NCBI GenBank assembly: GCA_012861695.1
Contig: JAAOOA010000480.1
Coordinates: 1-64,000 of the forward strand
DNA: 64,000 bases
Source: Trematomus loennbergii
Lineage: Eukaryota; Chordata; Actinopteri; Perciformes; Nototheniidae
Direction: 5' to 3'
Shown: positions 9,965 through 20,601 of the stretch, piece by piece
How positions within the stretch are numbered: the first letter of the stretch is position 1
Layout of the letters: each line of letters opens with the position of its first letter
Position numbers and translations under genes: made by a program
Notes under the pieces: model-generated
Told to the model about the DNA's origin: nothing
The model's database searches: none
Seen by the model: only the letters and a program-made list of their open reading frames with translations

Positions 9965-10259
9965 TTATATATACAAGAATCAAGTGATATTTGGAAACCA
10001 CACCCAACCTGAAGACAGTCTCAAAAAAATCAGTCTTGAGTTGGGTGTGAAGACATTTAAAATAACACCTCAGTCTTGAGTTGGGTGTGACTCAACTTGA
10101 AGGTCAGTGTGCTTTGGGATGAGTTGCCAATTGTTGGAGAATTTGGACTCTTGACTTCTTGTCACTGGCTGAAGGGCTAATTTCATTTACGTCATTTTGG
10201 TTGCATCAAGCTCATTCTTCTGTAATTCTTTAATTAGGTGCATTTTCTCCTTGAAAACA

Positions 10260-10337
10260 GGTAGTGTGGCCGAGCGGTCTAAGGCGCTGGACTAAGGCTC
10301 CAGTCTCTCAGGAGGCTGTTCAAATCCCACCATGCCA
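10260..10337 (+). pseudogene. tRNA-Leu copy 32, degraded (78 nt)
   Basis: The anticodon loop is CTAAGGC, as in copy 2. The T stem has lost bases (GGAGGCTGTTCAAATCC), and the acceptor 3' strand reads CCATGCCA. Confidence 0.82.
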
Positions 10338-10588
10338 TTATATATACAAGAATCAAGTGATATTTGGAAACCACACCCAACCTGAAGACAGTCTCATAAA
10401 ACCTCAGTCTTGATTTGGGTGTGACTCAACTTGAAGGTCAGTGTGCTTTGGATGAGTTGCCAATTGTTGGAGAATTTGGACTCTTGACTTCTTGTCACTG
10501 GCTGAAGGGCTAATTTCATTTATTCATTTTGGTTGCTATCAAGCTCATTCTTCTTCTTTTTTTTATTAGTGCATTTTCTCAGAAAACA

Positions 10589-10670
10589 GGTAGTGTGGCC
10601 GAGCGGTCTAAGGCGCTGGATTAAGGCTCCAGTCTCTCAGGAGGCGTGGGTTCAAATCCCACCACTGCCA
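10589..10670 (+). tRNA. tRNA-Leu(AAG) copy 33
   Basis: Consensus 82-nt gene with anticodon at 10623-10625. It is the last unaltered copy; everything to its right is degraded or substituted. Confidence 0.93.
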
Positions 10671-10962
10671 TTATATATACAAGAATCAAGTGATATTTGG
10701 AAACCACACCCAACCTGAAGACAGTCTCAAAAAACCTCAGTCTTGAGTTGGGTGTGAAGATTTAAAAATAACACCTCAGTCTTGAGTTGGGTGTGACTCA
10801 ACTTGAAGGTCAGTGTGCTTTGGGATGAGTTGCCAATTGTTGGAGAATTTGGACTCTTGACTTCTTGTCACTGGCTGAAGGGCTAATTTCATTTATGTCA
10901 TTTTGGTTGCTATCAAGCTCATTTCTTCTTTTTTCTATTAGGTGCATTTTCTCATTGAAAAA

Positions 10963-11040
10963 GTAGTGTGGCGAGCGGCTAAGGCGCTGGATTAGGCTCC
11001 AGTCTCTCAGGAGGCGTGGGTTCAAATCCCACCACTGCCA
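10963..11040 (+). pseudogene. tRNA-Leu copy 34, degraded UAG lineage (78 nt)
   Basis: The first G, one base of the D stem (GTGGCGAGCGG), one D-loop base and one anticodon-loop base are all missing. TAG-type flank. Confidence 0.85.
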
Positions 11041-11263
11041 TTATATATACAAGAATCAAGTGATATTTGGAAACCACACCCAACCTGAAGACAGTCTAAA
11101 AAACCTCAGTCTTGAGTTGGGTGTGAAGACATTTAAAAAAAAACTCAGTCTTGATTTGGGTGTGTCACTGGCTGAAAGGGCTAATTTGATTTATTTCATT
11201 TTGGTTGCTATCAAGCTCATTCTTCTTCTTTTTTTTATTAGGTGCATTTTCTCAATGAAAACA

Positions 11264-11344
11264 GGTAGTGTGGCCGAGCGGTCTAAGGCGCTGGATTAAG
11301 GCTCCAGTCTCTCAGGAGGCGTGGTTCAAATCCCACCACTGCCA
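11264..11344 (+). pseudogene. tRNA-Leu copy 35, T-stem deletion (81 nt)
   Basis: One G is missing from the T stem and B box (GCGTGGTTCAAATCC). The anticodon AAG and the other arms are intact. A long-read homopolymer error in GGG is a simple alternative. Confidence 0.6.
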
Positions 11345-11626
11345 TTATATATACAAGAATCAAGTGATATTTGGAAACCACACCCAACCTGAAGACAGTC
11401 TCAAAAAACTCAGTCTTGAGTTGGGTGTGAAGACATTAAAAATAACACCTCTCTTGATTGGGTGTGACTCAACTTGAAGGTCAGTGTGATGAGTTGCCAA
11501 TTTTGGAGAATTTGGACTCTTGACTCTTGTCACTGGCTGAAGGGCTAATTTCATTATGTCACTTTGGTTGCTATCATGCTCATTCTTCTGTAATCTTTAA
11601 TTAGGTGCATTCTCTGCTTGTAAACA

Positions 11627-11707
11627 GGTAGTGTGCCGAGCGGTCTAAGGCGCTGGATTAAGGCTCCAGTCTCTCAGGAGGCGTGGGTTCAAATCCCACC
11701 ACTGCCA
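11627..11707 (+). pseudogene. tRNA-Leu copy 36, D-stem deletion (81 nt)
   Basis: One G is missing at the start of the D stem (GTGTGCCGAG), shifting the A box. The rest is consensus with AAG. Its flank is also unusually diverged (TCTCTGCTTGTAAACAGG). Confidence 0.65.
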
Positions 11708-11955
11708 TTATATATACAGAATCAAGTGATATTTGGAAACCACACCCAACCTGAAGACAGTGTCATAAAACCTCAGTCTTGATTTGGTGTGACTCAACTT
11801 GAAGGTCAGTGTGCTTTGGGATGAGTTGCCAATTGTTGGAGAATTTGGACTCTTGACTTCTTGTCACTGGCTGAAGGGCTAATTTGATTTATGTCATTTT
11901 GGTTGCTATCAAGCTCATTCTTCTTTTTTTATTAGGGCATTTTCTCTTGAAAACA

Positions 11956-12034
11956 GGTAGTGTGGCCGAGGTCTAAGGCGTGGATTAAGGCTCCAGTCTC
12001 TCAGGAGGCGTGGGTTCAAATCCCACCACTGCTA
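11956..12034 (+). pseudogene. tRNA-Leu copy 37, degraded (79 nt)
   Basis: CG is lost from the D loop (GGCCGAGGTCTAAGG), one C from the anticodon stem (GGCGTGGATT), and the 3' end reads CTGCTA. Confidence 0.85.
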
Positions 12035-12293
12035 TTATATATATACAAGAATCAAGTGATATTTGGAAACCACACCCAACCTGAAGACAGTCTCATAAAA
12101 CCTCAGTCTTGATTTGGGTGTGACTCAACTTGAAGGTCAGTGTGCTTTGGAATGAGTTGCCAATTGTTGTAGAATTTGGACTCTTGACTTCTTGTCACTG
12201 GCTGAAGGGCTAATTTGACTTATGTAATTGTGGTTGCTATCAAGCTCATTCTTCTGTAATTGTTTTATTAGATGCATTTTCTCTTTGAAAACA

Positions 12294-12375
12294 GGTAGTG
12301 TGGCTGAGCGGTCTAAGGCGCTGGATTAAGGCTCCAGTCTCTCAGGAGGTGTGGATTCAAATCCCACCACTGCCA
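12294..12375 (+). tRNA. tRNA-Leu(AAG) copy 38, substituted
   Basis: Full-length 82 nt with anticodon at 12328-12330. Three substitutions: D stem GCC to GCT (wobble), variable arm GGAGGT, and T stem GTGGA, giving an A-C mismatch. It is the last full-length copy; its function is doubtful. Confidence 0.7.
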
Positions 12376-12609
12376 TTATATATACAAGAATCAAGTGATG
12401 TTTGGAAACCACACCCAACCTGAAGACAGTCTAAAAAAACCTCAGTCTTGAGTTGGTTGTGACTCAACTTGAGGGTCAGTTTGCTTTGGTATGACTTGCC
12501 AATTGTTGGATATTTAATTTATTGAACTATCAGATTTATGTCATTGTGAATGCTATCAAGCTCACCCCATTGTACATTTTTAAATAGGTGCATTCTCCCA
12601 TAGAAAGAA

Positions 12610-12753
12610 GGTAGTCTGGCCGAGATAAAACCTCAGTCTTGATTTTGGTGTGGCTCAACTTGAGGGTCAATTTGTTTTGCTGTGAGGTGGCAATTGTTGG
12701 AGAAAATGGCTCCAGTCTCTCAGGAGGCGTGTGTTCAAATCCCACCACTGCCA
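12610..12753 (+). pseudogene. tRNA-Leu copy 39, split by spacer DNA
   Basis: The 5' fifteen bases (12610-12624, GGTAGTCTGGCCGAG) break off in the D arm, and the 3' part resumes at the anticodon stem (12708-12753, GGCTCCAG onward). The 83 bases between are array spacer (ACCTCAGTCTTGATTTTGG, then CAATTGTTGGAGAA), not a tRNA intron. This is the right-hand end of the array. Confidence 0.85.
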
Positions 12754-14270
12754 TTATGAAAATAAAATCTATGTGAATGCCATCCCCACCCATAAGTGAG
12801 GAGACCACCCGGACTGTTAGTGACCAAGAAACAATTGCAGCACATGGATTAAGTTTGTGATTTTCAGTGATAATATTTCTGAGTGAGACTGTGCTTTGTA
12901 CATTTCTCAGTGATTTGGAAGAGCATACTGTCCCTGCAATAAGAAAGTATTTTTAACCTCTTCTTGGTCTGAAAATGTGATAGCAGTAAGTGCCTCTCCA
13001 CTTCCTTCTTATTCTCAAGCTTCCGGACTTAAGTATGATTTTAGATGTGATGTCGAGCAGCTGTCAGTAATCTGGCCCAAATCGAAAAACTTCAAGGACT
13101 CTCACACAGTCAGGGTTCAGTGGAAAGCACCAGCTTGTGTTTTCAAGCCAAACATTTCTCAACATCTATATACTATAAGCAAGTGACATTTAAGCATTGT
13201 TTCATCTTTAATTTGAGTGTATCCTAAAGTAAATCCATTAAAAAACTTGCACCAAAGAGACCAAATGCAAAGTGTAACCTTTTGATACAACTGTAGAAGT
13301 TGCAGAGGCTTTTAAACCATTTTCAAAGACTACTTTTAGATTTTTACTTTGCTAAAGTCATTACATTTTCTTGCACTATTCCACTCTGCTGACTTGCTTT
13401 AACCTTCCTCACCTTACCCATAACCATAATGAATGCTCTCTTACCCTCCTACTTAATGATGTCTTTGTTATTGCTCTCCTGTCCTCTTTACTTTGTTGGA
13501 TAATGTTTATTATGCACATTTATCTTTGTTGTGCAGCACTTTATTTGTCTCTGTGACCCATGAAAACACATAATCACAGATCTTTTTTAAGTGGTGGAGC
13601 ATTGTTATATTTTATGTAGGTATTCAACTCATGCTTGAGCAAACTGCTGCCTTCAGAGGCGATTTATACTCTATACACCCTGTAGCTATGAATAAAGCCA
13701 TTACTTACATTTCAATGCATACATTACGTGCTGAACTGTTGTACTTTGACTCCAATGCAAGGAGTGTGGTGTTCCAAGATATCAGATTTCTTTCCTACAA
13801 ACTGTTTTGCAAGCTTCAATGAAAGGTTACCATGGGTTTTACAGTAGAAAGGTAGTTCGACAGACAATAAACATAAATCATTGTTGGGGCTTATGCAGGT
13901 TAAAAGATGTATTGCTAGAAGATAGAGCCGATATATTCTACAAACTCAGACGTGGAACATGGGTACATTTGGTTTAAGAAGATTAGAAAGGCAGATACAG
14001 TAGGAATATACAGCAACTGGAATTTCTGTTGACAACTGTAGGAGTTTCAAATCCAACAGGATGGTCTTACAATTCACAGTTGATGTGTGGCACAGAGGAG
14101 TAAATCACACAAATACAACAATTCAACAGTGCAAAAGTCATTTACATCCATCTGGATCCTCCTTTGTCTTCTTTTTATGTACAGTATAGACCCATTATCT
14201 TTTCTGACATTTAGACTATCTACAGTATGTCGTAAATGATCTTTTTGATTTATACTCACGACACCTTCTG
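12754..14270. other. Intergenic, no gene seen
   Basis: Unique-looking AT-rich DNA after the array. Open frames here are short (up to 69 codons) and have no recognisable motif or splice context. I see no tRNA relic past 12753. Confidence 0.6.
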
Positions 14271-14842
14271 CACGTGTGTCTGTCCTGGGAGAGGGATACT
14301 TCCTCTCTTGCTCTCCCCGAGGTTTCTTCCGGTATTTCTGTTACTCACCTTTTTGTTGTAAACCCCACCTTCTGTATTCAACTTGAGATTTGAAGAAGAA
14401 GAAGAAGACTCAACTTATTGTCATTACGTAGTACAGGCACTATGTAACGAAAGGGTTTCTCTGCATTTGACCCATCGTGTTAGGAGCAGTGGGCTGCCAT
14501 CATGTCCGGCGCCCGGGGAGCAGTGTAGGGAATGGTGCCTTGCTCAGGGACACCTCGGTAGCACTTGGTCTTTCTGGGACTTGAACTGGTGACCTTCCAG
14601 TTGCCAAGCCAAGTCCCTATGGACTTCGCCACCACCGCCCTGTTTCCGTGTCCTGGTTCCTGTTTGCCTGTGTCTGCGATTGTCCTGTCCTGCTTCCTGT
14701 CTCAGAATCGAATTGGACAATTACATTTTCTGCGTAGATTACCTGCCCTGCCCTGCTCTGTAAATTTGGATTTTGATATTAAATCCATTGTGCTGCACCT
14801 GGGTCCTGACACAACCCTTTACAGTTGGACCCACTCTCCCAT
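14270..14842. repeat. Dispersed-repeat cluster with inserted SINE
   Basis: 14278-14340 contains a stretch I recognise as widespread in fish genomes (CTGGGAGAGGGATAC, TCTCCCCGAGGTTTCTTCC). 14641-14842 contains CTGTCCTGCTTCCTGTCTCAG-like and GCTGCACCTGGGTCCTGAC motifs, also common in fish repeats, possibly LTR-derived. The SINE entered separately lies between them. Family names are uncertain. Confidence 0.5.
14393..14641 (-). mobile_element. tRNA-derived SINE, minus strand, copy A
   Basis: Read on the minus strand it starts with a tRNA-like head (GTCCATAGGGACTTGGCTTG) and a B box (AGTTCAAGTCCC). A central core with TGTCCCTGAGCAAGGCACC follows, then a tail ending TACGTAATGACAATAAGTTGA and a short TTC repeat. 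The same layout occurs at 36490-36750, so this is a true dispersed family. The core is of the kind shared by several fish SINEs. Confidence 0.8.
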
Positions 14843-17800
14843 TATCTGATGAGCATTGTTGTAGACTACCTATCTGTTACCTGTTTGTCTCACACTGTTG
14901 TATAGTGTGAATATGTCAATGTGTTTACACAATTAAAGCCTGCGAATCAATCAGTGTGCTCCAGTCTTTCATTTTCCCCTTGCAGTTCTCTGTCCTTGAG
15001 CTGTGAGGAAACATTTAACTGCTTGAAGATGCAACCTTGTTGAATAAATGTGATTTTCACACATTTGTTTCTTTTCACTGAGAAGTTATTTTCCACTCAA
15101 TGCATTCAGCAAGCTTATATCGATCTCCTTTATGCTCTGAAACGAGGTTTCAACACCTAATCTTGTATCACGCATTTTTTCACAATATACAATTTATTAC
15201 ATTTGCTTCCTGTGCCTGTAAAAATCACTTAGCCGCAGTCCCTCTCTTTACCACCGGCAAATGTTGTTATTGTGTGTGTCTCCCGTGTGACAGCAACATT
15301 CAGCCAAATTGTTTGGAATGATTCCCTTAAATCTTAAAGGAGGACACACAGTATCTCCATCGCCTCCCCGGGGTCTCTCCCTCTCATAGACTTTGATGCT
15401 TTTAAGACATAAATCCTCTGCCGCTTCTCCATTCATCCCCAAGCTGTGTCAAGCAGCGCTCTGTTGCCATTTGAGTTCCTTCATTTCTTTGTGGCATGTC
15501 TCCCAAAATTGGCACTGGGAGAATTTGGGCCTGGTGTGAGTTTGTTGATTGCGACGCTTTATGACTTGTTAATGTGTTGGGAGGCTGAGCGGCTTGGAGT
15601 GGTTTCTTAATGGGAGCTAATCAAAGCGGTGGGAAGCAGGGAGCGGGAGGGAGGAAAGAGACAGATAACAGGAGCAAGATGGAGAGGGAGCTGCATGCTT
15701 CCACTGCTCAGTTTCCAGTTTATTAGGTGGTTAAAACTAATGCAGACTAATACAACAGTCCTGCAATAAATCCCTACATTCATGAATTGTATACTCCATT
15801 TGTTTTTAAGAGGTGTTGATTAAACTGTGTGCTCGTTTTTGCAGGCTGCGTTTGTGGTGCATTATACTGAGAGGTGTTTCTATAATTGTGTCCACCCGAT
15901 TTATATCAATGACGATGGGCTGCGTTACAGAAATGCCTCCCTGCATGAAGACACAAACAAATGTGTCACGCTATAAAGGACGGAGCATAATACAAATCGT
16001 TTTCAACCTCAGTCATATAAATACTTGGGTGTAATAATAGACCAGTTGTAGCCTAAAGTCCTGGAAAGGCCACATTGAATATATCCGCAAAAAAACAATA
16101 CAAAATAATTGATTTTCTCCACCGGATTAGGTTTTTTGGGTGATGGTATATTGTACATATACCCATCATGGTATATATTGTACGAAGAGGAATAGGGCGA
16201 ATGGGGAACATGTGAATTTATTTTCGAGATCTGACCAATAGTGTTGTGTTTATTATAAATCTGAGAAAAAAGTCAGAACTCAGAATTCTGACTTTTTTCA
16301 GAATGTGTGACCCTAATTCTCTTACGTACAATTGCAATACTACATGGTGTTTTCTCCACCTTTATAAGAGTAAACTGCTCTACCAATTGTAAATCTGCTC
16401 AGAGATGTTATTTAACCTTTTAAGAAACTTTATGAACAGCAAATTTGAATTGTTACCATTAAATCAGACATAAATGGTCCCCAGTTCAATACGGTTAGAC
16501 AGAAGCACTCTTTTGTGCAGCCTACAATTAAATACAGACTACATTAGAGGGTCTTGAACAAATTGCCCTCAGTGATTGTAATGATATGTTTAATATCTGT
16601 TCTCTTGCGTCTAAAACATTTGTACTTGTTCACATCGCAGATGGAGCTGCTTTAATGCAAGACCAAAATGTCTCTATAAATATTTATATTGTGTTGTATC
16701 GTTATTTTCCAATGATTTCCTCTTTTGTTTTGTGAATAAATGAGCTACCCATACTGAAATAAATTCTCTTCATGTTGCCTGACAAGAAATGTGTCTTGTT
16801 TCCCTTCTGGAGGAAGATTTAGCACTTCACATTAGCTCTAACAACAGTTTGAAATATGAATGCATGATCGCCCTGCAGGGAAAATAATAAACACACTATT
16901 CTTCCTCTTTCCTCAGCCAACACTAGATGTCCCTCTGAGCATTTGATATAACCGAGACAGCTCCAGCTCTGGGCCTTTCACTCACAAAAGCATAATTTAG
17001 ATAATAAACATGCATTTTATTAAGCCTTCAGGAAGAGATGTAAATGAAACGATACACAGAGAAGAAGCGTCCAGACATTGCTAAAGGGCACTCAAATATC
17101 CAGCTAAATGCAAGAGTGCAAAAGAGTACATCTTGTAGAGAAAGTATGAGCTCTGAAACAAAACCCTGTGTATTGTGGCTCAGTTGATCCAGACAGAGGA
17201 TTACACGGTGAAGCTTGAGGGGTGTAATGTCTCAGATCTCACATCAGCTCGCCCTAAAGTGGATTATGAAACTGATATTGGTGTCAGGCGTTTACTGCTA
17301 GGCGAGAGATGGGAGAAGAAAAAAAAGGTGGCCGGGGTAATCTGCTGGTAGACAGAGGAAGAGACGTTGATGGCTGATGTGGGATAAACGTACAGCTCGC
17401 CTGGAGTTAGACTTAAGATCAGCGTGGTGAAGCAAACACAGTGATAGTGTGATACTGTAGAGGCTGCTGTGAGGAAGAAAGGTTTTCAGATGAGGGTGAA
17501 AGCTGTGATTACAGAGAGATTGCAGGTTAAATCCCAGGGAATCACCGGCGTCTGTGCAGGTGGTTTATTGAGGTTTTACTTTCATGGGTGTGAGGAAACA
17601 ATCAAGATGGAGTTGGGGAAAAAATCAAGAGCGGGATTGAAACATCTGTGCAGGGACTTTGGGCTGGAAGGAGGAAGGAGATTGTGCTGAAAAGGTGCCA
17701 GATGACGTTCCCTTTTGACTTCATGGTAGTTAATTAAGTCCAAAAGCATTAACATCACATCCCCTGCATGTCCACATAGCTCCATCTTCTATAAAGTGCT

Positions 17801-18046
17801 CATATTCATTCATGTTTTTTACAAAAGTGTTAATAATGGTCTATAGTTTCTTTATTTAATAACAGCTCAAAAGTGTATTCAATGTTTATTCTCTCTATAG
17901 TGTGTATACACATAGATAATATATACTACACTTTATCTTTCTTATACGTCATAATTGAATACTTGAATATTATACACAACACATATATCTCTCATTGTCT
18001 TAGTACTTGTACTGCAACGACAATAAAGTTGGAACTAATGTAATCT
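14843..18046. other. Intergenic; weak LINE relic near 16.0 kb
   Basis: No gene supported. 16013-16115 encodes in two frames YKYLGVIIDQ and SWKGHIEYIRKK, typical of the region just after the reverse-transcriptase core of fish LINEs; it is frameshifted and dead. 17990-18035 has an ACAATAAAGTTGGAAC end that resembles a LINE 3' tail. The rest, including the purine-rich 15600-15680, shows nothing recognisable. Confidence 0.45.
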
Positions 18047-18058
18047 GATTTAAATCTT

Positions 18059-18643
18059 ACGATACGATACGATACGATATACTTTATTGTCCCTGTAAGG
18101 AAATTTGTTCTGGACTCCGTCCTGCAGTTCCGCATACATGTACATATACAAACATATTAGACATTAAGAGACATACACATATCATCAGTCATACACCGTT
18201 TGAACAAACACAATACACAGACGCACATACTGACAATGGCGACCTATTGAACAACCCTCATGGCCAACATTTAAAAAGTACATTTGACTACATTTCATTT
18301 CATGTGAATGCTAAGAAGCTTAATGGACATAGGTAGGAATGAGTGCTTATAGCGGTTCAGCCTGCTCCTGGGAACCTGAATCTTCTGCCAGAAAGTAGGA
18401 GCTGCAATTCTGGGTGGAGTATGTGGGTGGGATCAGACACCAATTTTCTTTTGCCTGTCTGATAATGGACTGCTCGTATATGTTTTGAAGAGATGGGTGT
18501 TTTTTAACCCCCATCATTTTCATAGCAGTCTGTAGCAGGCGAGCGATCTGTGACTTTGACTGCACTGTCAAGTTACCATACCAGGCAGTTATGCTCTCCA
18601 ACACTGCATGATAGAACAGAAACATGAACTTCTGGTCGACTCG
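18059..18643 (-). mobile_element. 5'-truncated non-LTR LINE (L2/Rex-like)
   Basis: The minus strand encodes the C-terminal end of a LINE reverse-transcriptase protein (from KFMFLFYHAVLESITAWYGN near 18625, through LIPPTYSTQN, then by frameshift NRYKHSFLPMSIKLL). A 3' UTR follows, ending ACAATAAAGTATATCG plus a short CGTAT repeat instead of poly(A). The copy is bounded by a perfect 12-bp target duplication, GATTTAAATCTT, at 18047-18058 and 18644-18655. A homologous tail lies at 25280-25673. The clade is uncertain. Confidence 0.9.
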
Positions 18644-18655
18644 GATTTAAATCTT

Positions 18656-19461
18656 CTGATGAACTTAGACACATTTCACCATCAAGTTTCATCAGTTTCA
18701 TTAGCATATTCCTCCCATCAGTTTTTTTCATTTGCAACACTACATCTTGGTTGATGAGGCTACTTTAGTTTGTAATGACTAGGTGATAAAATAAATGCTT
18801 GCTTTGATTACAGTTTGCTCATAGATAAACTTGAATGTGTTGGTGGAATTATGTTACACTTCAGTAAAGGAGGCATTGAGACGTTAAAATTGAGATTCTG
18901 TGTTCAGAAGAGATATCATTATAAGAAATGTGGCAATAAAAGCAACGTTTTCTGCTCAGTCCCACAATAAGGATTCTTGGAGAAAACATTATCGCAAGAA
19001 ATGTCACCATACGTCTACGGTCTTCTTCTATACATCTTAGAATCGATTCAGAATGAAAATCCACTACATTTTTATGTGCAGTCTTTTCAAACCATTGGTA
19101 AGAATGCATTCCAGTATATGGCTGTTTCCAGGGACATTTAGCACTTAGGAGAAGACATAAATACAGTCTCTGCTGCAGAAGCAACAAACTGCAAGAATCA
19201 AATCTAGTAATATGAATTTTACCAAGCGAAGGACGCAAAGGGCTAAGGTTTTTTTCGACTGATAAAACAAGATTTAATTTGAACTTTTGATGTTCTGTTC
19301 ACAGTCAGAAACCGTAACAAGATAACGCCCTGGAATCTGACCGAGGTTTGACATTTACAGCCAAATATCACCCAAAAACAGCTTTGTAGATTCAGGTGTC
19401 TGCTGTTTCAGATTGCTTGCTGCCAGATGCCAGAACAATGAAGCCAACAAATAAGCACTAT
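18656..19461. other. Intergenic, no gene seen
   Basis: Contains a 125-codon open frame on the minus strand (18861-19238) with no family resemblance and no splice or promoter support. Nothing else identified. Confidence 0.5.
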
Positions 19462-19915
19462 TTAAAAAAGGCATATAATGCTCATTTTCAGGTTCATATT
19501 TGTATTTTTGGCCTCTGACATGTTTCCATTCTTTAATGTTCAAAAAGCTCTTTATTTTTCTCATACTGCCTGTGCTGCAGCATCTCTTTTCACCCTCTGT
19601 CTGAAACCAGAGCCCAGTCTGCTCTGATTGGTTAGCTGGCCGGCTCAACCGCTTAGCGATGTCCCGCCCTTTAGACTATCACTACATGTGTAGGGTGGCC
19701 AATAGAAGCACGAGTGTCACATAGTGATGTCACCATGTTACGGAAGTAAACAAAGGGGTCCAATTGAGGGCGTTGCAGGCAGGGGGGCAGTGTCTTGGAG
19801 AGAAACTCCCTCTGGAGGTGGTGCTTTAACGAAAACTTTGGGGATTTGCACCACTAAAGCAGAATGTCACCTGACATACAAATGCCCTTTATAACATATC
19901 TTAAGGGTATCATTT
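19462..19915. mobile_element. MITE-like element, approximate ends
   Basis: Starts at a TTAA near 19462 with GGCATATAATGCTCATTTTC. Its body (CTGTCTGAAACCAGAGCCCA, CTGATTGGTTAGCTGGCCGG) is homologous, in inverse orientation, to 36750-36971. The right end is unclear; CCTTTATAACATATCTTAA at about 19890-19908 is a candidate. Confidence 0.6.
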
Positions 19916-20272
19916 GGTCTCAATCTAATTTTAAGACCTTTTACAGTTTAAATGTTGCATAAATTAAATCAGGGGCCATATCCCAGCTAAGAAAACTGCT
20001 CACTCTGCACAGAGAGTGGAGGATTTGAGGATTAATGGGTGCGGTGCAGACTGTTTTTTTGCCCAATGGGCCTCCTATAAGGTTAATCCAGCCATACGTC
20101 AGGTGTAAATTTTCATCCAAAGAGCAAGTCTGCATATTTCAAGGTGCGAAAGGACAGAAATTGGGAATTAAAAAGCCATGGTGGAAAAAAGTACTCAGAC
20201 CCCTTTAAAATATCTAATACAACAACAAACATTTTTTTTTCAAAAGTCCTGCAAAAACACAAAAGTAGCCTA

Positions 20273-20601
20273 TTAAAGGTGGGCTAGAATTTGAAAATAC
20301 ACAACCGGAAAAAATCTGCCACTTCCTTGCAGAGCCCCTCCTCCAACACACACGAACGCGCACATGACCAATGAGGGCACGAGATAAGTTTGTGCACAGA
20401 TGGAAGGCTGACAGGCAGGTAGGCCATCCAATCATTTTACATTTTTACAGTACTACGGCTTCCACAGATGACATTTTTTATGGATTTTTTGTCAAAGCAC
20501 TTAAAATATTCATTGCTATCGGGATGTTAAGAGCATTCCATGGAATATAACAAAAAGTGTATCTCGAGCCGGTTTCTCAAACTTACCTACCACACCTTTA
20601 A
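20273..20601. mobile_element. TTAA-flanked MITE, family C, full copy
   Basis: Bounded by TTAA at 20273-20276 and 20598-20601. The ends are imperfect inverted repeats beginning AGGTG (AGGTGGGCTAG on the left, AGGTGTGGTAG on the inverted right). The internal block GATGTTAAGAGCATTCCATG recurs at 47490-47520, so the family is dispersed. The TTAA duplication suggests a piggyBac-type mechanism. Confidence 0.75.

Larger units (their letters stand above)
1..12753 (+). repeat. Tandem array of 39 tRNA-Leu units
   Basis: Thirty-nine copies of an 82-nt type II tRNA-Leu gene, each embedded in a repeat unit of about 304, 333 or 374 bases, all in the same direction. The consensus gene has a 7-bp acceptor stem (GGTAGTG with CACTGCC), discriminator A, a D arm with the A-box match TGGCCGAGCGG, anticodon loop TTAAGGC or TTTAGGC, a long variable arm, and the B-box match GGTTCAAATCC. 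No intron is present. Each gene is preceded 20-40 bases upstream by a T-rich tract and the conserved stretch TTAGGTGCATTTTCTCA. Only copies 4, 7, 8, 10, 11, 12 and 23 have four Ts directly after the gene. The array starts before the window and ends at a broken copy. Copies are numbered 1-39 below; the gene identity is very secure, but which copies are transcribed cannot be read from sequence. Confidence 0.97.

Noticed and set aside
1666..11554. Many 60-94 codon open frames on both strands within the array
   Set aside because: They are translations of tRNA genes and spacers; length and sequence repeat exactly with the unit.
1..12753. Possible CRISPR array
   Set aside because: The units are over 300 bases and contain tRNA genes; spacers are homologous, not unique, and the DNA is eukaryotic.
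12610..12753. Intron-containing tRNA-Leu
   Set aside because: The D arm and anticodon loop are missing, so the gap is not a tRNA intron at the usual position after the anticodon.
18347..18625. 92-codon frame as a host gene
   Set aside because: It is the C-terminal end of a truncated LINE protein bounded by a target duplication.
18861..19238. 125-codon minus-strand frame
   Set aside because: No family resemblance, AT-rich intergenic setting.
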